From Shimia sp. CNT1-13L.2 (lineage in GTDB: Bacteria; Pseudomonadota; Alphaproteobacteria; Rhodobacterales; Rhodobacteraceae), in NCBI RefSeq assembly GCF_024331145.1, contig NZ_JANDJO010000002.1, forward strand, positions 558,001 to 622,000: a stretch of DNA of 64,000 nt, read 5' to 3'. A model generated the notes under the pieces. It did no database searches and was not told where the DNA came from. It saw only the letters and a program-made list of their open reading frames with translations. This document shows positions 17,043 to 24,924 of the stretch, piece by piece (position 1 is the stretch's first letter; every line of letters begins with the position of its first letter). The translations under genes were made by a program, and so were the position numbers.

Positions 17043-17597
17043 TTATTGACCGCAGACGCCAACCAGCTCTTCGTATTGGGTTGTGATCCAGCCAAGGGCC
17101 TGCGCCGGATCGCGGTCTTCGATCTGGTCGGTCATGCGGCTGAAGACGGCGGCCGAGCGGCTGTCGTCGACCATGGGGATGGCCTGCGAGGTGGCAATGG
17201 TTTCGTAGACGAAGAAGGCGATGGCGACGAGGAGAATGCCGCGCAGCACACCGAAGAGGAAGCCGAGCCCCTGATCGATGCCACCAAGCGCCGAGCGTTG
17301 CACCAGCGAGGAAAACAGCGGGGTGAACAGCGAGACGATCACCAGCGACAGGGCAAAGACGATGGCGAAGGAGGCGATGATCGAGAGTTCGCAGCTGTCG
17401 GCGAGGTATTCGCCAACGACCGGGATTTCCTTGACCAGCGGTTCGACCTGCGGCGCGAACATGAAGGCGAGGATGGCGGCGGCAATCCAGCCGACGATGG
17501 CCATGCCTTCGCGGACGAGGCCGCGGCTGTATGCCAGCAGTGCCGAGATGATGATGACGCCTGCGACAACGCCGTCGATAACCGTGAAACCTTCCAT
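17043..17597 (-). CDS. cvpA: CvpA family membrane protein
   Basis: A 184-residue protein with four predicted membrane helices, starting FTVIDGVVAGVIIISALLAYSRGLVREG, the conserved N-terminus of the family. E. coli CvpA was found through colicin V production and is linked to envelope stress; its molecular role is still unclear. It starts 32 nt downstream of the radA stop and is likely cotranscribed. The usual cvpA-purF linkage is interrupted here by the GDPD gene and a terminator. Confidence 0.9.
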   Translation of the reverse strand: MEGFTVIDGVVAGVIIISALLAYSRGLVREGMAIVGWIAAAILAFMFAPQVEPLVKEIPVVGEYLADSCELSIIASFAIVFALSLVIVSLFTPLFSSLVQRSALGGIDQGLGFLFGVLRGILLVAIAFFVYETIATSQAIPMVDDSRSAAVFSRMTDQIEDRDPAQALGWITTQYEELVGVCGQ

Positions 17598-17629
17598 ACC
17601 TGTCCCGTCCCTGTTGCCGCCTGTCGCGG

Positions 17630-18997
17630 CTATCCTGCTCCGAACACGTCCCCGACAAAGCCTGCCAGATCGCCAACACGGTTGAGGCTCATGCCGTCAA
17701 TCGCCGGTGATTTGCCGCCTTTCGGAGCGATTGCCGTTGTGAAACCAAGTTTTTGCGCTTCTTTCAACCTGTTTTCGGTCTGGCCGACGGCGCGGAGGGC
17801 ACCTGAGAGGGAGATTTCGCCAAAAACCACCGTATCGGCGGGCAGGGCGCTATCTTCGCGGGCAGACAAAAGGGCGGCTGCAACCGCAAGGTCGGCGGCG
17901 GGTTCGTTGATCTTCATGCCGCCCGCGACGTTGAGATAGACGTCGAGACCGGTGAAGGGGATGCCGCAGCGGGCCTCGAGCACGGCGAGGATCATGGCGA
18001 GGCGGCCGCCGTCCCAGCCGACCACCGTGCGCCGCGGTTGCGAGTGTGGCGAGGGGGCGACCAGCGCCTGAAGTTCGATCAGGACGGGGCGGGTGCCTTC
18101 GATGCCGGCAAAGACGACCGAGCCGGGCGAGGGTTCGCCGCGGTCGGACAGGAACAGGGCGGAGGGGTTCAGCACCTCGCTGAGGCCACCGCCGGTCATT
18201 TCGAAGACGCCGATCTCATCTGCAGGACCAAAGCGGTTCTTGACGGCGCGCAGGATGCGGAACTGGTGGCCGCGTTCGCCTTCGAAGTAGAGCACCGTGT
18301 CGACCATGTGTTCGACAACGCGGGGACCGGCGATCTGGCCCTCTTTGGTGACGTGGCCCACAAGGATCACCGCCATGCCCTTGCGCTTGGCAAAGGAGGT
18401 CAGCTCGTGGGCGGCGGCACGGACCTGCGAGACCGATCCGGGGGCGGAGCCGACGTTGTCGGACCACATGGTCTGGATCGAGTCGATGATGGCCAGCTGG
18501 GGTTTTTCCGCCTCCAGCGTGGTGTGAATATCGCGCAGGTTGGTTTCCGAGGCGAGCTGGACCGGGGCCTCGGTCAGGCCAAGGCGCTGGGCACGCATAC
18601 GTACCTGGGCCGAGGCTTCTTCGCCGGAAACATATATTGTTTTCAGGCCGCTACGGGCGAATTGTGATGCGGCCTGCAAGAGCAGGGTCGACTTGCCGAT
18701 GCCCGGATCACCGCCCACGAGGATGGCGCTTGCCGGCACCAGCCCGCCGCCGAGGACGCGGTCGAGTTCGCCAAGGCCGGAGTGGGTGCGTGGGGGCGGG
18801 GTTTCTTCGGTCCGCAGGTCGGTCAGCGGGATGGTGCGGCCCTTGGCGGTGCCAAGCGCGGTCGAGGAGGGGCCGGAGGAGAGCGGGGTCTCTTCCGAGA
18901 TGGTGTTCCATTCGCCACAGGCCTCGCAGCGGCCGGACCATTTGGAGGTGATACTGCCGCAAGCGGAACAGGAGAACTGGGTTTTTGATTTTGCCAT
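17630..18997 (-). CDS. radA: DNA repair protein RadA
   Basis: A 455-residue RecA-like ATPase. The N-terminal zinc finger is FSCSACGSITSKWSGRCEAC (8-27), a C-x2-C plus C-x2-C site. Walker A GGDPGIGKSTLLLQ is near 93-106 and the RadA-specific motif KNRFGPADEIGVF near 253-265. The C-terminal Lon-protease-like domain (about 310-455) contains GGMKINEPAADLAVAAALLS. RadA is a branch-migration helicase in homologous recombination. Lies 17 nt downstream of the PqiA-like gene. Confidence 0.96.
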   Translation of the reverse strand: MAKSKTQFSCSACGSITSKWSGRCEACGEWNTISEETPLSSGPSSTALGTAKGRTIPLTDLRTEETPPPRTHSGLGELDRVLGGGLVPASAILVGGDPGIGKSTLLLQAASQFARSGLKTIYVSGEEASAQVRMRAQRLGLTEAPVQLASETNLRDIHTTLEAEKPQLAIIDSIQTMWSDNVGSAPGSVSQVRAAAHELTSFAKRKGMAVILVGHVTKEGQIAGPRVVEHMVDTVLYFEGERGHQFRILRAVKNRFGPADEIGVFEMTGGGLSEVLNPSALFLSDRGEPSPGSVVFAGIEGTRPVLIELQALVAPSPHSQPRRTVVGWDGGRLAMILAVLEARCGIPFTGLDVYLNVAGGMKINEPAADLAVAAALLSAREDSALPADTVVFGEISLSGALRAVGQTENRLKEAQKLGFTTAIAPKGGKSPAIDGMSLNRVGDLAGFVGDVFGAG

Positions 18998-19014
18998 GTT
19001 CTCGTTTTGCCCCC

Positions 19015-19443
19015 TTATCGGCGGCGCGTCAAATGGCTTATCGCGATAGAGGCGAGAATTGCGCCGGTAAAGAGGTAGAGGCCCCAGCCCGTCTGCACCG
19101 TGACATGGCCCGCGCCTTTGACGATGACCACGTAGAGCGCGATCAGGAAGACATCGGCCATCGCCAGTTTGCCAAGGATTTCAAGGGCCGGAACCACCTT
19201 GCGCCGCATCAGGCCGAAGTGGACCAGCGCGAGACCGATGGTTTTCATGTAGGGCGCGAAGATGGCGAGGAAGGTGACCAGCAGCGCGAGCGTCGGATCG
19301 GTGTCCCACAGCGATTGCAGGCCGGAGATGATGGAGATCTCGCTGAGGCCGAAGATCGGCAGGAGGCCCGCATGCAGGAGAGGGGCGAACCATGCAATGG
19401 GAAACAGGACCAGTAGGGCGAGGTTGGCAATACGGAGCGTCAT
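19015..19443 (-). CDS. PqiA-like inner-membrane protein
   Basis: A 142-residue protein with four hydrophobic segments. The hallmark of the paraquat-inducible protein A family is seen in FAPYMKTIGLALVHFG and ALEILGKLAMADVFLIALYVVIVKG (LxxLgkwSMxDVFlvall). It is a single-domain version without the zinc-ribbon modules of E. coli PqiA. PqiA proteins work with MCE proteins in lipid transfer between membranes; mlaF and mlaE lie just upstream on the same strand, although a 462-nt gap separates them. Confidence 0.83.
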   Translation of the reverse strand: MTLRIANLALLVLFPIAWFAPLLHAGLLPIFGLSEISIISGLQSLWDTDPTLALLVTFLAIFAPYMKTIGLALVHFGLMRRKVVPALEILGKLAMADVFLIALYVVIVKGAGHVTVQTGWGLYLFTGAILASIAISHLTRRR

Positions 19444-19563
19444 GTGGAAGAGCTAGGCCGTGGGGGGACAGCGCGCAAGGGGGAGGATTGCGTGCGTCGG
19501 TGTCATATCTGGGGGAATCGGGGTTAACGCGTTGGAAGCAGGGGATTTTGTGCTGCGGTAAAA

Positions 19564-19585
19564 CGTCGGTATTACGTCGGTATTG
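19564..19585. repeat. 11-bp tandem repeat, copy 2
   Basis: CGTCGGTATTA followed directly by CGTCGGTATTG, then CGGAGG. Same unit length and sequence as the pair at 12690-12711. Confidence 0.7.
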
Positions 19586-19672
19586 CGGAGGTGCGATCTG
19601 CCGGGGTTTGCGGGGTTAACGGGCCGTGCGGTGGTGGCGAGGTTAACGAAGTGTTGCGGTGAAATTGGCGGG

Positions 19673-19690
19673 CGCCGGGCAGCGCCTGCC
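19673..19690 (-). repeat. REP-like element, half copy, inverted
   Basis: On the minus strand reads GGCAGGCGCTGCCCGGCG, identical over 18 nt to 19793-19810 on the plus strand. The second hairpin arm is missing. Confidence 0.7.
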
Positions 19691-19773
19691 TGGGGAGGCG
19701 CATGGGCGCGACGGTGCAAAGTGGGCTGTCCTTGATGGGGGAAGTGGGGTGATCACGGGCGGGTACGTTGTAA

Positions 19774-19821
19774 AGCGCCTGCCGGGGGGGCAGGCAGGCG
19801 CTGCCCGGCGGGGCCGGGCGG
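19774..19821 (+). repeat. REP-like double hairpin element
   Basis: Hairpin one is the 10-bp perfect stem AGCGCCTGCC (19774-19783) with GGCAGGCGCT (19793-19802). It runs into a second GC palindrome, GCCCGGCGGGGCCGGGC (19803-19819). Related elements lie at 33616-33652 and, inverted, at 35822-35863. Confidence 0.72.
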
Positions 19822-19852
19822 GATAGATCGTCTAGGGCCGCGTTTGGGGCGC

Positions 19853-19885
19853 CTCCGGCGGGAGTTTTTGGGGTGCATTGAAGCC
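19853..19885 (+). repeat. 33-nt intergenic element, copy 3
   Basis: CTCCGGCGGGAGTTTTT followed by GTGCATTGAAGC after a GGG spacer; differs from copies 1 and 2 at three to four bases. Confidence 0.72.
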
Positions 19886-19905
19886 TGCACCGGTCAGGGA
19901 CCGGT

Positions 19906-20652
19906 TTAGCGTACCGCCTCGATCGGGCCTTCGGCGCTGCCGGAGATGAACTGGGTCAGGTAGGGATCGCCGGAATTGTCCATGTCGGCGACGGGGCCGG
20001 TCCATTGGATGACGCCGTCGTGCAGCATGGCCACCTTGTCAGCGATGGCGCGGACCGAGGACATGTCGTGGGTGATGGTCATGGCGGTGGCGCCCATTTC
20101 GACCACGATTTCGCGGATCAGGTCGTTGATGACGCCGGACATGATCGGATCAAGCCCGGTGGTGGGTTCGTCGAAGAAGATGATTTCCGGCTCGGCGGCG
20201 ATGGCGCGGGCGAGGCCGACGCGTTTCTGCATGCCGCCGGAGAGTTCGGAGGGGAAGAGATCGGCCACATCAGGCGTGAGGCCGACACGGCGCAGTTTCT
20301 CGATGGCGATGTCGCGGGCTTCGTCCTTGGGGCGTTTCAGCGAGCCGCGCAGCAGGCGGAAGGCGACGTTCTGCCAGACGGTGAGGCTGTCGAAGAGGGC
20401 GCCGCCCTGGAACAGCATGCCAAAGCGGGCGAGGAAGGCATCACGGTCGCCCTTGGTGGCGTCCTTGCCATCCACCGTGATGGTGCCCTGATCGGGGGAC
20501 AGGAGGCCGAGGACGCATTTCAGGGTCACCGATTTGCCGGTGCCGGAGCCGCCGATGATGACCATGGATTCGCCCTTGGGGACGTGCAGGTTGACGCCGC
20601 GCAGAACCTTCTTGGGGCCAAAGGCCTTGTGGACGTTGTCGAAGGTGATCAT
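19906..20652 (-). CDS. mlaF: Phospholipid ABC transporter ATP-binding protein MlaF
   Basis: A 248-residue ATPase. Walker A GGSGTGKSVTLKCVLG is near 33-48, in the MlaF/MKL form with Ser-Val after the Lys. The signature LSGGMQKRVGLARAI is near 138-152, Walker B IIFFDEPTTGLDP near 157-169 and the switch His in TITHDMSS. It energises MlaE in retrograde phospholipid or lipid trafficking at the inner membrane. Its start overlaps the lipoprotein gene stop by 4 nt; last gene of alr-mlaE-lipoprotein-mlaF. Confidence 0.92.
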   Translation of the reverse strand: MITFDNVHKAFGPKKVLRGVNLHVPKGESMVIIGGSGTGKSVTLKCVLGLLSPDQGTITVDGKDATKGDRDAFLARFGMLFQGGALFDSLTVWQNVAFRLLRGSLKRPKDEARDIAIEKLRRVGLTPDVADLFPSELSGGMQKRVGLARAIAAEPEIIFFDEPTTGLDPIMSGVINDLIREIVVEMGATAMTITHDMSSVRAIADKVAMLHDGVIQWTGPVADMDNSGDPYLTQFISGSAEGPIEAVR

Positions 20653-21098
20653 TGCGAGACCTCGCAGGGTTGGGGCGGCTCTTGCGGTTGGGTCCAGGGG
20701 CGCTGGGTTGTCTGGTGACTTCTGCGGGCGGTGAGGGCCGTGGGGTCGGTTTGCGGATCGCCGGTGAAGGTGACCACGTAGCAGGTGGCGTGGTGGTTGC
20801 GCATGCCCCTGGCGCTGTTGCTGATGCCGAAGTGTTTCTCGGCCCAGGTTTCCTTGTGGTGGGTTTCAAGGCTGCACGAGGTTGTGGTGCAGAAGAAGCC
20901 GAAGTCTTGCAGGCGGGCGATGGCCTCGGGGCGGGAGCGGCCGGAGAGGTGTTTGGCGAAGGCCTTGTTGAGGGCGGTCTCGCGGCTCTCGTAGTCCTTG
21001 TAGAAGTTGTAGTGCATCAGAACGGGATCGAGGCCCGACGGGGGCGGGCCGCAGGCGGCGAGGGTGCCGAGGGCAAGGAGGGCGAGGCCGCGGTTCAT
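20649..21098 (-). CDS. Small lipoprotein in the mla operon
   Basis: A 149-residue protein with signal [16 protein letters not shown] and lipobox LAAC (Cys16), so probably membrane-anchored. The mature part has a Cys pair in FFCTTTSC near 79-86 and a Pro/Gln-rich, low-complexity tail ending PQPCEVSQ. It overlaps both mlaE and mlaF by 4 nt, so its expression is coupled to the transporter. No MCE (MlaD) domain is visible. Family not recognised; an accessory or periplasmic partner of MlaEF is inferred from position only. Confidence 0.75.
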   Translation of the reverse strand: MNRGLALLALGTLAACGPPPSGLDPVLMHYNFYKDYESRETALNKAFAKHLSGRSRPEAIARLQDFGFFCTTTSCSLETHHKETWAEKHFGISNSARGMRNHHATCYVVTFTGDPQTDPTALTARRSHQTTQRPWTQPQEPPQPCEVSQ

Positions 21099-21877
21099 GA
21101 CACGAAGAAGATCGAGGTGAGCAGGAAGTTGGCGGCGAGGATCAGCACGGCGGCGGCCTGAACCGAGGCCTTGGTGGCTGCGCCCACACCCTGTGCGCCG
21201 CGCCCGGAGTGCATGCCGAAGTAGCAGCCCATGGTGGCGGCGATGCCGCCGAAGACCGAGCCCTTGATCAGCGAGGAGATCACGTCGGAGCGTTGCAGGA
21301 AGTCGACGGTGTTGGTGATGTAGGTGGCCGGGTTGAAGCCCAGTTGCTGGGTGCCGACGACAAAGCCGCCGAAGATACCGATGATGTCGCCGATGCCAAC
21401 CAGCGCGGGCACCACGAGGAGGGCGGCCAGCACGCGGGGGGCGGCGAGGTATTTCATCGGGTGGGTCGACAGGGTGGTCAGCGCGTCGATCTGTTCGGTC
21501 ACCTTCATGGTGGCGATCTCGGCGGCGATGGATGAGGTCACGCGGGCGGCGACCATCAGGCCGACAAGCACGGGGCCGAGTTCGCGCACCATGCCGATGG
21601 CGACGATCTGGGGCACCACGGCTTCGGCCGAGAAGCGCGAGCCGCCGTCATAGATTTGCAGGGCAAGGGCGGCGCCGGTGAAGATGGCGGTGAGGCCGAC
21701 CACGGGCAGCGACAGCCAGCCGATGTTGAGAAGGGCGACGGCGAATTCGCGGCCATAAAAAGGCGGGCGCAGGATGTGGGTGAGTGCGGCAAGCGCAAAG
21801 AGCGCGACACGCCCGATGGTGGCAAAGACGCTGATGGTGGCGCGGCCGAGGGCCGCTAGGGGCGTCACGAGGATCAT
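21095..21877 (-). CDS. mlaE: Phospholipid ABC transporter permease MlaE
   Basis: A 260-residue permease with about five or six membrane segments. The conserved block [37 protein letters not shown] is near 97-133, the EQ-loop contacting MlaF. Its stop and start overlap the neighbouring genes by 4 nt each (lipoprotein and alr). Forms the membrane core of the Mla lipid transporter. MlaD/MlaC equivalents are not in this window. Confidence 0.93.
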   Translation of the reverse strand: MILVTPLAALGRATISVFATIGRVALFALAALTHILRPPFYGREFAVALLNIGWLSLPVVGLTAIFTGAALALQIYDGGSRFSAEAVVPQIVAIGMVRELGPVLVGLMVAARVTSSIAAEIATMKVTEQIDALTTLSTHPMKYLAAPRVLAALLVVPALVGIGDIIGIFGGFVVGTQQLGFNPATYITNTVDFLQRSDVISSLIKGSVFGGIAATMGCYFGMHSGRGAQGVGAATKASVQAAAVLILAANFLLTSIFFVS

Positions 21878-22908
21878 GACTTGTACCGCCGGTAATAGCG
21901 TGCGCCCATCGAGGTGAGGATTTCATAGCCGATGGTGCCGGCCCAGTCGGCCAGGGTGTCGACCGACTGGTGCTGGCCGATCAGTTCCACGGAGGCGGGG
22001 TCTTCGGTGGCGTCGGTGATGTCGACGCCAATCATGTCCATCGAGATCCGGCCGATGATCTTGCAGCGGGTTTCGCCGGCGTGGACCCAGGCCTCGCTGC
22101 CCATGCCACGGATCAGGCCGTCGGCGTAGCCGGCGGCGATGGTGGCAACGCGGGAGGGGCGTTCGGCGGTCCAGGTGTTGGAATAGCCGACGGTTTCGCC
22201 GGGGGCGACGTCGCGGATCTGGATCACCGGAATGTCGAGGGTGACAACGGGGGTGGCTTCGACATAGGGCATGCCGCCGTAGAGGCCGACGCCGGGGCGG
22301 GTTAGGTCGAAGTGGTAGTCGGGGCCGAGCAGGATGCCGCCGGTGGCCGCAAGGGAGCGGGGCACGTCGAGGCCGTCGGTCATGTCACGGAACACCGCAA
22401 GCTGGTGCGGGTTCATCGGGTGTTCGGGATCGTCGGCGCAGGCAAGGTGCGACATGATCAGTGTCGGGCCCTGTTCGATCGCGATGTCGCGGACGGCGGC
22501 CCATTCGTGGGGCTCCATCCCGAGGCGGTTCATGCCGGTATCAAGCTGGATGCCGAAGGGCGCGCCGGGCAGGGCCTCGAAGTGGCGCAGCATCTGGTCG
22601 AGCGAGTTCAGCATCGGGGTGAGTTGCAGATCGGAGATCATGTCGGTGTCGCCGGCCATGTGACCCGAGAACACACAGATTTCCGGCCCCGGACCGAGCG
22701 CCTGACGCAGGGCGGCGCCTTCTTCGGTGGCGGCGACAAAGAACTTGCGCGCGCCCGCATTGGCCAGAGCGCGGGCGACGCGGTCGGCGCCAAGGCCATA
22801 GCCGTCGGCCTTGACCACGGCTGCGGTCTCGCAGGCTGTCATTGCATCCAGTGCCCGCCAGTTGGAGGTCAGGGCGTTGAGGTCGATTGTCAGTGTCGCG
22901 GTAGCCAT
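21874..22908 (-). CDS. alr: Alanine racemase
   Basis: A 344-residue fold-type III PLP enzyme supplying D-alanine for peptidoglycan. The PLP lysine is in [11 protein letters not shown] (about 32-42), RLGM is near 129, and the second catalytic base region GYSNTWTA lies near 241-248, where Tyr is kept. [10 protein letters not shown] lies near 293. Length is slightly below E. coli Alr (359). First gene of the coupled alr-mlaE-lipoprotein-mlaF unit. Confidence 0.95.
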   Translation of the reverse strand: MATATLTIDLNALTSNWRALDAMTACETAAVVKADGYGLGADRVARALANAGARKFFVAATEEGAALRQALGPGPEICVFSGHMAGDTDMISDLQLTPMLNSLDQMLRHFEALPGAPFGIQLDTGMNRLGMEPHEWAAVRDIAIEQGPTLIMSHLACADDPEHPMNPHQLAVFRDMTDGLDVPRSLAATGGILLGPDYHFDLTRPGVGLYGGMPYVEATPVVTLDIPVIQIRDVAPGETVGYSNTWTAERPSRVATIAAGYADGLIRGMGSEAWVHAGETRCKIIGRISMDMIGVDITDATEDPASVELIGQHQSVDTLADWAGTIGYEILTSMGARYYRRYKS

Positions 22909-23015
22909 GCGGTCGTTTTTGACGGTGTTGGGGACAAGGTCAAGGGGAAAGCGGGCGCATGGGAGAAAGGGTGCCGATGACGCGACTTCCCTGCGTCAAT
23001 GGCGGTGCCGGGGCG

Positions 23016-23963
23016 TCATGTCGTGGTTGGTTTATGGGCATCATAGGCGGCTTCGAGTTCGCTGCGCAGGAAGGTATCAAAGCGGATCGGATCAAAGCGG
23101 GGCGTGCCGGTGCCGGGCAGGGGCGCGATGGTGGTCGCGACGTTGGGATCATAGAAGAACGGGCAGGAAAAGCGTTCGCGGCCAGAGCGGTTGATCACCC
23201 GGTGTGGCGTGGAGAGCAGGCGACCGTTGCTGAGGCGGTGCAGCATGTCGCCGACGTTGACCACGAAACTGCCGGGGATGCGGGGGGCATCGACCCAATC
23301 GCCGCCGGGGGTGCGGACCTGAAGACCGCCGACATCGTCCTGGGCAAGGATGGTCAGGCAGCCGAAATCGGTGTGCGGGGCCGAGCCATAGAGGTCGTCT
23401 GGCGCGGCGGCTGGTGACGGCGGGTAGTGCAGGAGGCGCAGCCAGATGGTGGGGGTGTCGAAGGCGGACATGATCGCGGTGTCACTCACGCCCGCGGCCT
23501 TGAGGGCGACCTGCATCAGGGCATGGCCGAGATGGGAAAGCTGTTCGGCATAGGCGGTCAGCGTGTCGCGAAAGCCGTCGAGGTCGGGCCATTGGTTGGG
23601 GCCGGAGAGGTAGAGGTCGGGGTCGGCGGCGCTGTCTTCGCGCATCATCATGAAGCTGGCGGACTGGTTGGGTTTTGTCACCTCTGCCAGTTGCGAGTTC
23701 ACGTCGGTCGAGCTGTCGATGGGGATATAGCCGCGATGGGTGCGGTTCACCTTGATCGCAAGTTTCTGTTCTATCGGCAGGGCGTGGAAGCGGCGGGAGG
23801 CTTCGAAAACCGCGTCGACCAGTGCGGGGTCGATGCCGTGGTTGACGATGTAACCAAAGCCCGTTGTGCCATAGGCGGCGCGGAAATCCGAGATGAGGGT
23901 GGTCTGGTCGCCCTCGTGCAGGGCGCTGGCGTCGATCACGGGGATTTCGGTGAATTCGGTCAT
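23016..23963 (-). CDS. Isopenicillin-N-synthase-like 2-oxoglutarate/Fe(II) oxygenase
   Basis: A 315-residue oxygenase of the IPNS/2OG family: N-terminal DIOX_N part (IPVIDASALHEGD, then TGFGYIVNHGID near 35-46) and a double-stranded beta-helix core. Iron ligands are the HxD in PHTDFGCLTI (about 196-205) and the distal His in STPHRVINRSGRERFSCPFF. The Arg-Ser pair RFS binds the 2OG carboxylate. The frame extends to 24152, but the ATG at 23961-23963 (MTEFTEIPVID) starts the domain. Substrate unknown. Lies 10 nt after the sulfotransferase stop. Confidence 0.88.
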   Translation of the reverse strand: MTEFTEIPVIDASALHEGDQTTLISDFRAAYGTTGFGYIVNHGIDPALVDAVFEASRRFHALPIEQKLAIKVNRTHRGYIPIDSSTDVNSQLAEVTKPNQSASFMMMREDSAADPDLYLSGPNQWPDLDGFRDTLTAYAEQLSHLGHALMQVALKAAGVSDTAIMSAFDTPTIWLRLLHYPPSPAAAPDDLYGSAPHTDFGCLTILAQDDVGGLQVRTPGGDWVDAPRIPGSFVVNVGDMLHRLSNGRLLSTPHRVINRSGRERFSCPFFYDPNVATTIAPLPGTGTPRFDPIRFDTFLRSELEAAYDAHKPTTT

Positions 23964-23973
23964 TCGGCCCTCG

Positions 23974-24924
23974 TCAGGTTGGCGTGTCCAGCGCGGCGGG
24001 TGCTGTCGGGAGCAAGGTTTCAATATGGGTGCGGGCCGCGTCAAGAGAGATGGCGGGTTTGACGGTGGTTGTGATCGGCTCGGAAAACAGGGTTGTGCGC
24101 CCTTTGGTCCATGTGGCGCAGGTGCGGGCGTTGTCGTCGGCAAATTCCGCAAGCATTGCGGCGCGTTCTGTGGCGGTGAGGCAATCGTTGCCGGCCAGTG
24201 TTTTGCCAGAGGGATCGGCGATCAGGGCGCGGATCAGGTGGCGACGGACGGGTGGTGTCAGGTCAGGGAGGGTGCCAAGCGCCTGACAATAGGGCAGGGC
24301 GAGCGAGGCATTGGTCTGGCCCGAACCAAGCGCGTCTGTTGGTGGGGCCTGCCAGCCGACGCGGTGGGCGAAGTCCGCCACCACGTTGCCACCCGGAAAT
24401 TCGGCGCGTTCGTAAGGCACGACGATCAGGTTTTCGCGGCCAAAGGCAGTGTCAAAGGCGTCGAGGATCGGGGCATAGGCGAGGCGGTCGCCAAGAAAGG
24501 CGCGATAGGCCGCGACATCGCCCTTGAAACGTCCGTTCTTGAGGTGCTGTTTGTACATCGCCTCGAAGTATTCGTCTTGCCTGCGCAGGTAGACAATCAC
24601 GCGGGTGCGGGCGCGTTGCGGTGCGGAAAGGAAGCGGGCGAAGACCTGCGCGACTTCGGGGCGCAGGAACATTTCGCAGGACAGGATATGGGTGGCGTCG
24701 GGGTTGGCCTTGAGTTCCTCGCGCAGGCGCAGGAAAGGCGGGCGCGGGCGGTTGGCGACAAAGGCCTGCCACATGCGGTTGTGTGAAATGTGGTTGCGCC
24801 CCGCGCTGGCAAAGCGCAGGCCGCTTTGGGCAAGGCTTTGGGGACAGGCGTCCAGGGCGGATTGAATGGCCGTGGAGCCTGTCTTTTGCGAGCCGATGTG
24901 CAGGATCAGCAGGGGGCGCGACAT
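23974..24924 (-). CDS. Sulfotransferase-like protein
   Basis: A 316-residue P-loop protein starting MSRPLLILHIGSQKTGSTAIQ; residues 10-18 (GSQKTGSTA) are the 5'-phosphosulfate-binding loop of PAPS sulfotransferases. VIVYLRRQDEYFEAMYKQH near 114-132 fits the 3'-phosphate-binding segment with Arg and Tyr/Ser contacts. The ATG at 24922-24924 overlaps the dnaB stop by one base, so upstream in-frame extensions are rejected. The acceptor is unknown; surface polysaccharide or lipid is plausible. Confidence 0.78.
   Translation of the reverse strand: MSRPLLILHIGSQKTGSTAIQSALDACPQSLAQSGLRFASAGRNHISHNRMWQAFVANRPRPPFLRLREELKANPDATHILSCEMFLRPEVAQVFARFLSAPQRARTRVIVYLRRQDEYFEAMYKQHLKNGRFKGDVAAYRAFLGDRLAYAPILDAFDTAFGRENLIVVPYERAEFPGGNVVADFAHRVGWQAPPTDALGSGQTNASLALPYCQALGTLPDLTPPVRRHLIRALIADPSGKTLAGNDCLTATERAAMLAEFADDNARTCATWTKGRTTLFSEPITTTVKPAISLDAARTHIETLLPTAPAALDTPT

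Larger units (their letters stand above)
19444..19905. other. 462-nt repeat-rich intergenic region
   Basis: Between the PqiA-like start and the mlaF stop. It holds an 11-bp tandem repeat (19564), an inverted pair of REP-like elements (19673 minus and 19774 plus), a 33-nt element (19853), three GTTAAC sites near 19525, 19615 and 19642, and an ACCGGTC/GACCGGT hairpin (19889-19905) just past the mlaF stop. No coding frame with a credible start is visible. Confidence 0.7.
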
